From: Novosphingobium organovorum
Lineage (GTDB): Bacteria > Pseudomonadota > Alphaproteobacteria > Sphingomonadales > Sphingomonadaceae
Assembly (NCBI RefSeq): GCF_022832435.1
Contig: NZ_JALHLF010000006.1
Coordinates: 29,653-93,652 of the forward strand
Length of the DNA stretch: 64,000 nucleotides
Reading direction: 5' to 3'
This document shows positions 49,731-58,699 of this stretch, in pieces. The notes under the pieces were generated by a model. It saw only the letters and a program-made list of their open reading frames with translations. It was not told where the DNA came from and ran no database searches. A program made the position numbers and the translations under genes. Numbering within the stretch: the stretch's first letter is position 1; every line of letters begins with the position of its first letter.

Positions 49731-50330
49731 CTACTTGTGCGCGAAAAGCAGGGTGCCGGGTCCGAGCTGGGCCAGCAGCGGGCGGATGTCGCCGAGCGAA
49801 ACTGCGAAGCAGCCCAGGCTGCGCCCGATCCGCCCGGTGTGGCGCGCCATGTCGGGCGAGACGTAAGGAGCGCCGTGGATCACGATGGCGCGCTGGTAGG
49901 CCAGCGAATTGTCGGGATCGAGCCCGTGCAGGCGGCGCGAGTGGCCGTGCTGCCCGAAATAGGTCTCGCCCACCAGGAAGCTGCCTTGGGAAGACGCGTT
50001 CGAGCCGGGCCGGTTGGAAAAACTGTGCACCATCCCGGTGTTGCCCGGATCGGACCCGCGCCCATGCGCGACCAGCAGGTCGGACAGCACGCGCGCGTTG
50101 CCAAGATCGACGAGCTGGAAGCGGGCACTGGCGGAAGGCGCTCCGAAATCGACCAGGCCGATGAGGTCGCGCTGGCGCACGCGCATCGCGTGGGTATCGA
50201 GCGCGGCCTTGGCCTGTGCCAGGCCTTCGGGCGCGGCCTGGCTGAGCGGGGCGGCAAAAACCTTGGGCGAAGCAAGACTGGCCACGCCCGAAACGAGCGC
50301 GCCAAGGACATGGCGACGATGGAACTGCAT
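49731..50330 (-). CDS. Exported L,D-transpeptidase (murein) family protein
   Basis: 199 residues. The N-terminus MQFHRRHVLGALVSG resembles a Tat signal with twin arginine. The catalytic core has AIVIHGAPYVS (His152) and RIGRSLGCFAV (Cys174), the YkuD_2-type active site that cross-links peptidoglycan or attaches proteins to it. It stands alone, divergent from the ParA gene by about 230 bp. Confidence 0.85.
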   Translation of the reverse strand: MQFHRRHVLGALVSGVASLASPKVFAAPLSQAAPEGLAQAKAALDTHAMRVRQRDLIGLVDFGAPSASARFQLVDLGNARVLSDLLVAHGRGSDPGNTGMVHSFSNRPGSNASSQGSFLVGETYFGQHGHSRRLHGLDPDNSLAYQRAIVIHGAPYVSPDMARHTGRIGRSLGCFAVSLGDIRPLLAQLGPGTLLFAHK

Positions 50331-50559
50331 GGCGAAACAACGACCCGAATGTTTGTCTAAGCACTATGCGAAGCCCTTCAGGGAAATGCAATGCCCGAGG
50401 CGATGGCATCGCAAGGGCGAACCCGAAGGCTGTGCGCCGTCTTTGCGCGCGAGACTGGACATGCGCGGCGAAGCCTTCGACATTCCCAGCTCGATCACGC
50501 TGCGGTGCGCGATTCGCATCGTGTGCCCGCCTTGCTGCCCCGGTCTGGAGAGCGCCTGC

Positions 50560-51183
50560 ATGCCCACTATCGCGATCGTCAGTCAGAAGGGGGGCTCGGG
50601 CAAGACCACGCTCACGCTTCATCTGGCTACCAGTGCCGTCTACGCCGGAAAGCAGGCGACGATCATCGACACCGATCCGCAGGCGACCGCGGCGGCCTGG
50701 GGCGACTGGCGCGGGGAATTCCTGCCCGAAGTCGTCACGTGCCCACCGGTTCGCCTGTTCAGCACGGTCGAGCGGGCGCGGCGTGGCGGCGCCGAAGTCG
50801 TCGTGATCGACACCCCCCCGCACGGCGATACGGCCTCGCGCGAGGCGGTGCGTCTCGCCGATCTGGTGCTGATCCCGACCAAGGCGCGCGCCTTTGACCT
50901 GCACGCGCTCGAGGCGACCGCCGGGCTCATGGCCTATGCCTCGAAACCCGCCTACGTGGTGTTCAACGCGGTTCCCGCTCGGGCGAGCCGGATGCTGGAG
51001 GAGGCGGCCAGGTCGGCGCAGAGCCTCGGGCTCAAGGTCTGCCCGATTCATTTCGGCGAACGGGCGGCCTTCCACCGTTCCTCGGGCACTGGCGAAGTGG
51101 CGACCGAAATCGAGCCTGACGGAAAGGCGGCGGGCGAAGTCGCGGCGCTGTGGGCCTGGGTTCAGACCGTCCTTCCCGCCTGA
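50560..51183 (+). CDS. Orphan ParA-family ATPase
   Basis: 207 residues with the deviant Walker A motif SQKGGSGKTTL at the N-terminus (signature Lys in KGGSGKT), IDTDPQATAA, and VVVIDTPPHGD. No ParB, partition site or replication gene is next to it, so it is not an obvious plasmid or chromosome partition pair; such short orphans often position other complexes. GGAGAG seven bases before the ATG at 50560 supports the start. Confidence 0.9.
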   Translation: MPTIAIVSQKGGSGKTTLTLHLATSAVYAGKQATIIDTDPQATAAAWGDWRGEFLPEVVTCPPVRLFSTVERARRGGAEVVVIDTPPHGDTASREAVRLADLVLIPTKARAFDLHALEATAGLMAYASKPAYVVFNAVPARASRMLEEAARSAQSLGLKVCPIHFGERAAFHRSSGTGEVATEIEPDGKAAGEVAALWAWVQTVLPA

Positions 51184-51350
51184 GCGCGGTTCGGACGTTC
51201 CGTTCGGACCAGTCTGCGGGGAGAAGGGGCTGGCGCATTGGCGGCGTTTTGCTGTTCAGGGGGGCGCTTTTATCCTTGCGTCTAGTTAACTTATATGCGC
51301 CTTATCAATCGATTACTGATGGGTTTTTGATTTGGTGGAGACGGGGCAAC

Positions 51351-53357
51351 ATGATTTTCAAGCGAACGGCGGCGGCCGTTTCGGGCGCGCTGGCGGCGCA
51401 AACGCTGGCGTGCGGAGCGATCGCGCAGCCAGCGCCCGTGTCCGATCTTGCCGCGAAGTTCGGTGCGCGGGCCGATGTCCGCCAGATCACGCTTTCGCCC
51501 GATGGGCAGCAGGTGGCGTTCCTGTCCTCAGGCAATCCACGCGGCGAGGTGCTCAGCGTTGCCAACGTGGCTGATGGGCACACCAAGGCCATTCTCAACG
51601 CCGCGGGTGGGGACGAGCATATCTCGCGTTGTTCGTGGATTACCAACGACAGGCTGCTGTGCGATTATCGCGCCATCAAGAACATCGCAGGCCAACTCCT
51701 GGGCTTCTCGCGGATGTTGGCGGTCGATGCCGATGGTTCCAGGCTCAAGGTTCTGTTCCAGAACCAGTCGCCGTTTCGCCAGCTCTCGCTGCGCCAGTCG
51801 GGCGGTGACCTGATCGACTTCGACGGCGGCGAGCCGGGGTCGGTTCTGGTCAGCCGGGAATACGCCAAGGAGCGCACGATCGGCACCCGCCTTGCCGAGG
51901 ATCGCGATGGGCTGGGGGTGGACCGGCTCGATACGACCACGCTGCGCCGCCGTCCGATCGAGCAGCCCAAGCGCACGGCGGTGGAATACATTTCAGATGG
52001 ACACGGCGCCATTCGCGTGATGGGCCTGCAGCCGCCCGCATCGGGCGGCTACGCGGCGACCTTCATCGACTACATGTACCGCCCGGCACAGGGAGGGGAT
52101 GGCTGGAAGCCGCTGTCACGGATCGAATTCAACGGGGCTGGCTGGAGCGGCTTCAACCCTTCGGCGGTCGATCGCGGACTTGACGTGGTCTATGGCTTTC
52201 AGGACCACGATGGCTATTCGGCGCTCTACAGCATCGCGCTGGACGGGAGCGGGGCGAGCCGGTTGGTGGCCGGGCGTCCCGGTGTCGATGTCGATGGTCT
52301 CGTCCGGATCGGTCGCTCGCGCCGGGTGGTCGGGGTGAGCTACGCGCAGGAATACCGCGTGGTCGACATCTTCGATCCCGACATAAAGTCCATGCTGGCG
52401 ATGCTGCACAAGTCCTTTCCGGCCGATCGCCAGCTCCAACTGCTCGATGCGAGCGCGGATGAGAGCAAGTTCCTCGTCGAAGTAACGGCCGACGATGATC
52501 CAGGCACGATCTATCTGTTCGACCGCAAGACCCGCGAACTGCGCGACCTGCTGCTGGTCCGTCCCCAGCTGGCGAACCTCACGCTGGCGAAGATGAAGCC
52601 GGTGACCTACGCGGCGGCGGACGGCACGAAGATCCCCGCTTATCTTACCCTGCCGCCGGGGAAGGAAAATGCCAAGGGCCTGCCGGCCATCGTCATGCCG
52701 CATGGCGGGCCGAGCGCGCGGGACGAATGGGGTTTCGACTGGCTCGTGCAATACTACGCTCAGCGTGGTTTCGCGGTGTTGCAGCCGAACTACCGTGGAT
52801 CGGCAGGTTATGGTGAGAACTGGCTGATGCAGAACGGTTTTAAGTCCTGGCGCAGCGCGATCGGCGATATCGACGATGCGGGCCGCTGGCTGGTTTCGCA
52901 AGGCATCGCCGCGCCCGACAAGCTGGCCATCGTGGGCTGGTCCTATGGCGGCTATGCGGCGCTTCAGTCGGGTGTGACGGAGCCGGGGCTGTTCAAGGCG
53001 ATCGTTGCGATAGCGCCGGTCACCGATCTTGCTCTCCTGCGCGAAGAGAGCCGCGATTTCACGAATTTCCGCTTCGTCGATCGTCAGATCGGGGATGGGC
53101 CGCAGGTCGCGGCGGGCTCACCGGCGCAACACGCCGGGGCGATCGCGGTCCCGGTGTTGATGTTTCATGGCACGCTGGACCAGAACGTCGATATCGAGCA
53201 GACCCGTCTGATGCAGCGGCGCCTGCAAAGCGCGAGCAAAACGGTCGACGTGGTCGAGTTCGAAGGCCTTGCCCATAGCCTTGACGACAGCGTGGCCCGG
53301 CGCACGCTGCTTTCGCAAAGCAATGCGTTCCTGCGCCGGACGATGGGAATGCAGTAA
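51351..53357 (+). CDS. Secreted S9-family prolyl oligopeptidase/acylaminoacyl peptidase
   Basis: 668 residues. The signal peptide runs to about residue 25 (GAIAQPAP) and the N-terminal part is beta-propeller-like. An alpha/beta hydrolase domain (from about 420) carries the triad Ser531 in GWSYGGY, Asp610 in HGTLDQNV and His642 in LAHSLDD. It should cleave short peptides in the periplasm. The ATG at 51351 opens directly into the signal sequence; upstream in-frame codons lack support. The substrate is unknown. Confidence 0.92.
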   Translation: MIFKRTAAAVSGALAAQTLACGAIAQPAPVSDLAAKFGARADVRQITLSPDGQQVAFLSSGNPRGEVLSVANVADGHTKAILNAAGGDEHISRCSWITNDRLLCDYRAIKNIAGQLLGFSRMLAVDADGSRLKVLFQNQSPFRQLSLRQSGGDLIDFDGGEPGSVLVSREYAKERTIGTRLAEDRDGLGVDRLDTTTLRRRPIEQPKRTAVEYISDGHGAIRVMGLQPPASGGYAATFIDYMYRPAQGGDGWKPLSRIEFNGAGWSGFNPSAVDRGLDVVYGFQDHDGYSALYSIALDGSGASRLVAGRPGVDVDGLVRIGRSRRVVGVSYAQEYRVVDIFDPDIKSMLAMLHKSFPADRQLQLLDASADESKFLVEVTADDDPGTIYLFDRKTRELRDLLLVRPQLANLTLAKMKPVTYAAADGTKIPAYLTLPPGKENAKGLPAIVMPHGGPSARDEWGFDWLVQYYAQRGFAVLQPNYRGSAGYGENWLMQNGFKSWRSAIGDIDDAGRWLVSQGIAAPDKLAIVGWSYGGYAALQSGVTEPGLFKAIVAIAPVTDLALLREESRDFTNFRFVDRQIGDGPQVAAGSPAQHAGAIAVPVLMFHGTLDQNVDIEQTRLMQRRLQSASKTVDVVEFEGLAHSLDDSVARRTLLSQSNAFLRRTMGMQ

Positions 53358-53436
53358 GGCGGCTGGGCGATTGGGGGGCTGCAAACGGCACCCCGAAACA
53401 ACGCCCGGCGTCAGCCGGGCGGGCTAAGCGGGCCGA

Positions 53437-53619
53437 TCATGCGGGGTCGAGGCGCTCGTTCTCGGCCTTTTCGAGCAAGGTTCCGACATAGGCGATAAAG
53501 GCCCCGGTGCGCGTGTCGCGAAAGCCAGCCCCGATCGCGGCGGCGTGGCGCTGCGCGGTGGCGAGGTCGGGATACCATTTCCCGGTGCGGTGAGGGGTGA
53601 CGTATCGGTAGCGGGTCAT
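53437..53619 (-). CDS. Small conserved-looking hypothetical protein (60 residues)
   Basis: Encodes a compact basic/aromatic protein beginning MTRYRYVTPHRTGKWYPDL and ending ENERLDPA. The RYVTP...GKWY...FRDTRTGAFIAYVG layout looks like a folded beta/alpha unit. No signal peptide and no recognised domain. The start at 53619 was preferred over longer frames because upstream residues are of shadow type. It lies downstream of rpsD on the same strand, beyond a terminator. Confidence 0.55.
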   Translation of the reverse strand: MTRYRYVTPHRTGKWYPDLATAQRHAAAIGAGFRDTRTGAFIAYVGTLLEKAENERLDPA

Positions 53620-53751
53620 CGTGCCTGAGCAATGCTTCCCCTGTCCAAGGGTTGCGTCCATGGCCCGCCCATAGGCGACCATTCCGTCACTTTTGCGACA
53701 GCTGGGCATCGTGTGCCGTGTCGTGGGTCACGCCCGGCGCGAAAAAGGCGC

Positions 53752-53788
53752 AAAAAAAGGGTGGCCCCTTGCGAGGGCCACCCTTTTC
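53752..53788 (-). terminator. Intrinsic terminator of rpsD
   Basis: On the minus strand, AAAAGGGTGGCCC pairs with GGGCCACCCTTTT and is followed by a run of seven T. It starts about 33 bp after the rpsD stop. Confidence 0.92.
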
Positions 53789-53821
53789 CCGAAAGAATTT
53801 CGTTCCCGAAGGAAACCAATC

Positions 53822-54433
53822 TTAGCGCGAGTAGAACTCGACGACCAGGTTGGGTTCCATCTTCACCGGGTAGGGCACTTCGTCGAGCGAGGGAACGCGG
53901 ACGAAAGTGACCTTGTCGCCTTCGGAGGAGACATAGTCAGGAACTTCGCGCTCGGGCAGAGCCTGAGCTTCGATGACCAGAGCCATTTCCTTGGCCTTGT
54001 CACCGAGCGAAATCACGTCACCCACGCGGATGCGACGCGAAGCGATGTTGCACTTCACGCCATTGACGCGGATGTGGCCGTGCGAAACGATCTGGCGGGC
54101 AGCAAAGATGGTCGGCGCGAACTTGGCGCGGTACACCACCATGTCCAGGCGCTGCTCGAGCAGGCCGATCAGGTTCTGACCGGTGTCGCCCTTCATGCGG
54201 CTGGCTTCCTGGTAGGTTGCCTTGAACTGCTTCTCGGTGACGTCGCCGTAGTAGCCCTTGAGCTTCTGCTTGGCGCGCAGCTGCAGACCGTAGTCCGACA
54301 GCTTGCCCTTGCGACGCTGGCCGTGCTGGCCCGGACCGTAAGAGCGGCGGTTAACCGAGCTCTTGGGACGGCCCCAGATGTTCTCGCCCATGCGGCGATC
54401 GAGTTTGTACTTAGCGCTCTTACGCTTCGACAT
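53822..54433 (-). CDS. rpsD: 30S ribosomal protein S4
   Basis: A primary 16S rRNA-binding protein of 203 residues. [21 protein letters not shown] at the N-terminus, [19 protein letters not shown] and the S4 RNA-binding domain ([12 protein letters not shown]...[14 protein letters not shown]) are characteristic. It is a stand-alone gene rather than part of the alpha operon, with its own promoter and an approximately 165-nt leader that could hold a feedback site. GGAAAG precedes the start. Confidence 0.98.
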   Translation of the reverse strand: MSKRKSAKYKLDRRMGENIWGRPKSSVNRRSYGPGQHGQRRKGKLSDYGLQLRAKQKLKGYYGDVTEKQFKATYQEASRMKGDTGQNLIGLLEQRLDMVVYRAKFAPTIFAARQIVSHGHIRVNGVKCNIASRRIRVGDVISLGDKAKEMALVIEAQALPEREVPDYVSSEGDKVTFVRVPSLDEVPYPVKMEPNLVVEFYSR

Positions 54434-54605
54434 AACGCTTTCTTTCCATTCTGCTGTCGCCCGTGCCACCGTGGCAAGGCGATCCATGAGGTCCCGGAGG
54501 CGCACCATCCGGCCGTAATGTGCCGGATGCGGCCGCCGCTTCACCGGGGTGCGGGGCCGAAGGAGACACCTGCCGTCAAACGGCGGGCGTCCTGTGAAGC
54601 GCTGG

Positions 54606-54633
54606 CCCATACGCGAGAGGGGCGCAAAGTCAA
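54606..54633 (-). promoter_or_regulatory. Promoter of rpsD
   Basis: TTGACT (54633-54628) and TATGGG (54611-54606) with a 16-bp spacer, on the minus strand. This predicts a leader of about 165 nt before rpsD. It sits immediately after the metA terminator-like stem. Confidence 0.6.
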
Positions 54634-54663
54634 GCCCGAAGCGTTTGTGCACTGGCTTCGGGC
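54634..54663 (-). terminator. Hairpin after metA
   Basis: GCCCGAAGC (54663-54655 on the minus strand) pairs perfectly with GCTTCGGGC (54642-54634) around a 12-nt loop. The sequence that follows, TTGACTTTG, is only moderately T-rich and overlaps the rpsD promoter. Confidence 0.6.
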
Positions 54664-54682
54664 CTGATCTTCAAGCGAGCGG

Positions 54683-55603
54683 TCAGGCCGGAACGGCGGG
54701 GGCGCCGATGGCCTCGATGTCGAACGGCGTGGTCTGGTAGATCTCGTTGATCCAGTTGCCGAACAGCAGGTGCGCCGCGCCGCGCCAGGCGTTTTCGGGG
54801 GCGCGGGTGGGATCGTCCTCGGGGAAATAACCGAGCGGGAGCTGGACCGCGCCGTCGCGGCGGTATTCGTCGCCCAGCGTGTTGGTGTCGTACTCGAGGT
54901 GGTTGAACATGTGCAGCGCGCGGTGCTGCGGATCGTCCACCAGGCACGCGCCGCTCGCATCGCTGCGCGCCAGCACGTCGAGCGCGGGAACGCGCGCGAT
55001 GTCTTCTTCGGCGACTTCGCTCCAGCGCGAGACCGGGACCGGGAAGCGATCGGCGAAGCCGCGCAGGTACGGCGAGGTCTGATCGCGCGAGGTGTGCGCG
55101 AAGACGCCGAAGGCCTTGGCCTCGAGCGGGCGCTTGTCGACCTTGTGGAAGTGGTAGAGCGCAGCCTGCGCGGCCCAGCAGATGGTCAGCGTGCGGTGCA
55201 CGTTGGTCTGCGTCCAGTCGAAGATTCGCTGCATCTCGTCCCAGTAGGCGACATCCTCGTAGGCCATGCGTTCGAGCGGCGCGCCGGTGATGATGAAGCC
55301 GTCGAAGCGATGCGCGCGCACCGCTTCCCAGGGCCGGTAGAACGCGGCCATGTGGTCGTGCGAGGCGTTGCGTGCGACATGGTCGCTGATGCGCACCAGC
55401 GAAAGTTCGATCTGCAGCGGCGTTGCGCCCAGCAGCCGCGCGAGCTGCGTCTCGGCGCTGATCTTGTCGGGCATGAGGTTGAGCAGCCCGATCTGCAGCG
55501 GGCGAATGTCCTGACGCCCCGCGTCGGCCTCGCTCATCACCACCACGCCTTCGCTCTCGAGCGTCTGGCGGGCGGGCAGGTCATCGGGAATCTTGATCGG
55601 CAT
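54683..55603 (-). CDS. metA: Homoserine O-acyltransferase (MetA family)
   Basis: Activates homoserine with an acyl group (succinyl or acetyl) in methionine synthesis. The 306-residue MetA-type protein has [27 protein letters not shown] with the catalytic Cys, and the GVFAHTS segment. MetA-family members may use succinyl- or acetyl-CoA, and the sequence alone does not settle this. The start [11 protein letters not shown] is standard; AGGAG lies 12 bases upstream. A SAM-I-type riboswitch in the leader explains repression by SAM. Confidence 0.93.
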   Translation of the reverse strand: MPIKIPDDLPARQTLESEGVVVMSEADAGRQDIRPLQIGLLNLMPDKISAETQLARLLGATPLQIELSLVRISDHVARNASHDHMAAFYRPWEAVRAHRFDGFIITGAPLERMAYEDVAYWDEMQRIFDWTQTNVHRTLTICWAAQAALYHFHKVDKRPLEAKAFGVFAHTSRDQTSPYLRGFADRFPVPVSRWSEVAEEDIARVPALDVLARSDASGACLVDDPQHRALHMFNHLEYDTNTLGDEYRRDGAVQLPLGYFPEDDPTRAPENAWRGAAHLLFGNWINEIYQTTPFDIEAIGAPAVPA

Positions 55604-55668
55604 TGTAACGTCGTACTCCTGAGGGAGGCGACGCGTATCCGTGGCTTGTCCGCTTGATTGCCGGGCCG

Positions 55669-55748
55669 GCCACATCCTCCCGCAAGGGAGTGCCACCTTG
55701 CCCGGAGCGGCAGGTTGGCGTTGGGCGTCGTCCCAACTCTTGATGCTG
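55669..55748 (-). ncRNA. SAM-I family riboswitch aptamer (metA leader)
   Basis: Read on the minus strand, the element has the S-box order. A short P1 strand GCATC is followed by AAGAG, then a stem GTTGGG/CCCAAC. Next come CCAACCTGCC...GGGCAAGGTGGCA (P3 with the conserved AAGGTG junction), a CTCCC/GGGAG stem, and closing GATGT that pairs with the opening GCATC. This matches the S-box core with a shortened P2, as in SAM-I/IV variants. It lies 66 bases before metA. The motif assignment is by eye. Confidence 0.72.
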
Positions 55749-55754
55749 AGCGCG

Positions 55755-55782
55755 CTCATACACCTATTGCGCGAGAAATCAA
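55755..55782 (-). promoter_or_regulatory. Promoter of the metA leader
   Basis: TTGATT (55782-55777) and TATGAG (55760-55755) on the minus strand, 16 bp apart. Transcription would begin just before the riboswitch P1 strand, as expected. Confidence 0.45.
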
Positions 55783-56208
55783 AACGGCGTTTTCACATGG
55801 GGAAGGGGATTTGCGGAAGGGACGGGGAAGAAGGCTTTTATCGAAGGGGTCCCCCCCTTGCCCCCAAACCGCCCACGCCGCCTACGCGGCGTGGAAAAAC
55901 TCAAACTTCCGGTTTTGCCCCATGGCAGACGAAGAAGGAAGGGGTTGAAGCAGGGGGCCATCGCCTCCTGCACCCCCGAAACCTGGCGGCGGTGCGCTTC
56001 ACCGCAACGCTGCGCTCGGGTTCGTCGGGAGACCTTTTAGAGCCAGCGGCGCCAATCGTGCCGGACGGATGGGGCGTGCCCAAACATCGACATTTCGAGG
56101 GTCCGGGGGATCATCCCCCGGAAAATCTTGTCTGTTCTTTTACACTCCCGCCCGGCGGCTTCCCACCCTATCCTGCCGTTCCGATCCCCCCGAATTTGTC
56201 CGCCCAGG
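55783..56208. other. Gene-free stretch between metA and the beta-lactamase
   Basis: No coding frame is convincing here. It contains two strong palindromes: CCACGCCGC/GCGGCGTGG (55873-55881 with 55886-55894) and TCCGGGGGAT/ATCCCCCGGA (56102-56111 with 56113-56122). The latter is followed on the plus strand by a T-rich stretch (56126-56140) and could end a small RNA or a leftover transcript. Confidence 0.5.
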
Positions 56209-57093
56209 CTAGGCTTTCGTAAACCGCACCGCGATGCGCGCCACTTCGGCGAGAACCGCCGTCGCCGCCGGGTCGATCAGCGGGCGGCGGACGGCCGGTT
56301 CGAAATAGGCGGTGACGAGGAGCGGGGCCTTGCCCACAGGCGCGCCGAAAGCGAGGTCGATATAGGTCGTGGCGCCCGTTCCGGTCTTGTCACCGCTCAC
56401 CCAGTCCTTGGGAAAGCCCGCGCGCAGGCGATCGGTGCCGGTTTCGACCGCGGTCATCCAGGCGGTGAGCGTGCGGCGACTGGCAGAGGACAGCGCCGTG
56501 CCCAGCAGCAGCGTGCGCAGCGTCTGGCCCATCGCGGCAGGGCTCGTCGTGTCGAGTTCGGTTCCGGGCGGGGTGCGGTTGAGTTCGGGTTCGAAACGGT
56601 CGAGCCGGCTCACCGTGTCGCCGATCGCGCGCCAGAAGCGGGTCAGCGCTTGCGGTCCGCCGCTGGCGTGAAGAAGGAGGTTGGCGGCGGTGTTGTCGCT
56701 GGTGACCACCGCCGCGCGCGCGAGGTTGAAGAGCGTCATGCCTTGCGCGACATGCTGGCTGGTCACCGGGCTGTAATCGAGCAGGTCGGCCTTGGTCCAG
56801 CGCAGCCGGTGCGACAGGTCGAGCGTGCCGGCGTCGCCACGCGCCAACAGCATCGCGCCGAGCGAGAGCTTGAACGAACTGCATTGGGTAAAGCGCTCGT
56901 TTGCGCGCCAGCCGAAGCTGTGGCCGCTGGCGGTGTCGAGGACGAAGGCGCCAAGCCGCCCCTTGGCGCGCCCTTCGAGCGCGGCGAGCGCCGCAGAGGG
57001 ATCGCGCTGGGACGTTGCAAGAAGCGGGGGCGCCACGCTGCCAGCAAGCCCGCCCAATCCGATCATCACGACGTTTCGCCTGGCGTATAGCAC
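56209..57093 (-). CDS. bla: Class A beta-lactamase, Tat-type signal
   Basis: A serine beta-lactamase of about 294 residues. All Ambler class A motifs are present: S72-S-F-K75 (SxxK), S132-D-N134, E168-P-E-L-N172 (the deacylating glutamate loop) and KTG. The N-terminus LYARRNVVMIGLGG with twin arginine suggests Tat export. The gene starts with GTG; an ATG nine codons later would lose the twin arginine. Isolated and with no ampR next to it, it is probably an ordinary chromosomal enzyme. Substrate profile cannot be read from sequence. Confidence 0.9.
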   Translation of the reverse strand: MLYARRNVVMIGLGGLAGSVAPPLLATSQRDPSAALAALEGRAKGRLGAFVLDTASGHSFGWRANERFTQCSSFKLSLGAMLLARGDAGTLDLSHRLRWTKADLLDYSPVTSQHVAQGMTLFNLARAAVVTSDNTAANLLLHASGGPQALTRFWRAIGDTVSRLDRFEPELNRTPPGTELDTTSPAAMGQTLRTLLLGTALSSASRRTLTAWMTAVETGTDRLRAGFPKDWVSGDKTGTGATTYIDLAFGAPVGKAPLLVTAYFEPAVRRPLIDPAATAVLAEVARIAVRFTKA

Positions 57094-57197
57094 CCTCGTC
57101 TTGCCCCTTTGCGGTTGTCCCGAGCCGAGGGTCTAGCAGGTGATGCGCCAAAAGCCCTGCGCGCACGGCGCAGGGCGTGCACGGCCTGGCGCAGCGC

Positions 57198-57929
57198 TCA
57201 GCTGTCGCGCGGGCGGCGTTCCTTTTCGAGCGTGGAGAGCACGCCGCGCAGGGTGCGCACTTCGAGGTGGTTCCACGCGGGCTTGGTGAGGAGGTTGCGC
57301 AAGGTCAGCCGGTTGGCTTCGGCACGGGTCTCGGGCCAGAAGTAGTTCTTGGCCTCAAGCAGACGCTCGAAGTGCGCGATCAGCCCTTCGAGCTGGTCCT
57401 GCGGCGCCGGGGGCAGCGCCTCTTCCTGCGTGGGCTGGACGAGCGTGGCGCCCTTGGACCATTCGTAGGCGCACAGGATCACCGCCTGGGCGAGGTTGAG
57501 CGAACCGAACTCGGGGTTGATCGGCACCGTCAGGATCGTGCGGCACAGCGCCACGTCCTCGGTTTCCAGACCCGAACGCTCGGGGCCGAACACGAAGGCC
57601 GAGCGGCCTTGTTCGGCGTGGATTTCGCGCGAGGCTTCCTCGGGGGTGACGACGCGCTTGGTCACGCCGCGCTTGCGCACGGTGGTGGCGTAAACGTTGG
57701 CGCAGTCCGCCACCGCATCGGCGAGGCTCTCGAAAACTTCGGCCTGTTCAAGGATGAAGTCGGCACCGGCAGCCGCGGGGCCGGCGGAGGGATTGGGCCA
57801 GCCGTCGCGCGGGGTGACGAGGCGCATCTCGACGAGCCCGAAGTTGAGCATCGCGCGCGCGGCCTTGCCGATGTTCTCGCCCAATTGCGGGCGCACGAGG
57901 ACGATGACGGGTTTTTGGGTTTCGGGCAC
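57198..57929 (-). CDS. trmJ: tRNA (cytidine/uridine-2'-O-)-methyltransferase TrmJ
   Basis: A SPOUT methyltransferase of 243 residues that 2'-O-methylates position 32 of certain tRNAs. VLVRPQLGENIGKAARAM at the N-terminus and the SAM-knot motifs FVFGPERSGLE and VPINPEFGSLNLAQAV are diagnostic. It starts with GTG, 8 bp after the nrdR stop, as the last gene of the rpiB-glyA-nrdR run. Confidence 0.93.
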   Translation of the reverse strand: MPETQKPVIVLVRPQLGENIGKAARAMLNFGLVEMRLVTPRDGWPNPSAGPAAAGADFILEQAEVFESLADAVADCANVYATTVRKRGVTKRVVTPEEASREIHAEQGRSAFVFGPERSGLETEDVALCRTILTVPINPEFGSLNLAQAVILCAYEWSKGATLVQPTQEEALPPAPQDQLEGLIAHFERLLEAKNYFWPETRAEANRLTLRNLLTKPAWNHLEVRTLRGVLSTLEKERRPRDS

Positions 57930-57937
57930 GGGGTCGG

Positions 57938-58426
57938 TCAGTCCTTGTTGCGGTCGCCCACCGCGACGTCGCGCACGGTTCCAGCGAATTCCTCGAAGTC
58001 GCGCGCCTCGTCGAAGGCGCGGTAGACCGAGGCGAAGCGGATGTAGGCCACCGAATCGAGCTGGCGCAGCCCTTCCATCACCATCTCGCCGATCGCGCGC
58101 GAGGGCACTTCGGACTCGCCCATGGTCTCGATCTGGCGCTGCACGCCCGAGACGAGTTGGTCGATCCGCTCGCGATCGATGCGGCGCTTGCGGCAGGCGA
58201 GCGCGACCGATTTCTCGATCTTGGCGCGGTCGAACGGTTCGCGCCGCTCCTCGCCTTCCTCACCCGACTTGATGACGGTGATCTCGCGCAGCTGGACGCG
58301 CTCGAACGTGGTGAAGCGCGCGCCGCAGCTCGAACACTGGCGCCGGCGGCGGATCGCGGAGCCGTCCTCGGCGGGACGGCTGTCCTTCACCTGGGAATCG
58401 TCATGGGCGCAAAAAGGGCAGCGCAT
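57938..58426 (-). CDS. nrdR: Transcriptional repressor NrdR
   Basis: 162 residues. The zinc ribbon uses Cys3, Cys6, Cys31 and Cys34, followed by an ATP-cone domain ([26 protein letters not shown]...). It senses ATP/dATP and represses ribonucleotide reductase genes, which are not in the window. Length and motifs are complete. Confidence 0.97.
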   Translation of the reverse strand: MRCPFCAHDDSQVKDSRPAEDGSAIRRRRQCSSCGARFTTFERVQLREITVIKSGEEGEERREPFDRAKIEKSVALACRKRRIDRERIDQLVSGVQRQIETMGESEVPSRAIGEMVMEGLRQLDSVAYIRFASVYRAFDEARDFEEFAGTVRDVAVGDRNKD

Positions 58427-58467
58427 TCGCTCGTGTCATTTCCAAATAAGTGCGGGCAGGCGCGGCC

Positions 58468-58695
58468 TCAGTCGGGCCGCACCCGCTTGTAGAACTTGTA
58501 TCCGGCTCCCGCAGCAAGCCCCATGCCGATCGAGACGAACGGCAGGGCGGCCCCGGCCACCGCCCCCAGCGCCGCCCACACGAGCACCGGTTTGGTCGAG
58601 GGATGGTCGAGACCATCGGCGAGCATTCCGGAAAGCTCCTGGCGGGCGTCGAAGACGAAATCGCCAGTGTCGTGGGGGCGCTTGGGGTCGGTCAT
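58468..58695 (-). CDS. Small membrane protein between glyA and nrdR
   Basis: 75 residues with a hydrophilic first half and one or two hydrophobic segments (about 37-60). The ATG at 58695 lies 4 bp after the glyA stop, so it is translationally coupled. No family is recognised. Position in the glyA-nrdR operon and good spacing argue it is real. Confidence 0.65.
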   Translation of the reverse strand: MTDPKRPHDTGDFVFDARQELSGMLADGLDHPSTKPVLVWAALGAVAGAALPFVSIGMGLAAGAGYKFYKRVRPD

Positions 58696-58699
58696 GGTC

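Noticed and set aside
55641..56222. A 193-codon plus-strand frame before the beta-lactamase
   Set aside because: It crosses the riboswitch on the opposite strand and has low-complexity Pro/Arg composition without a ribosome binding site.
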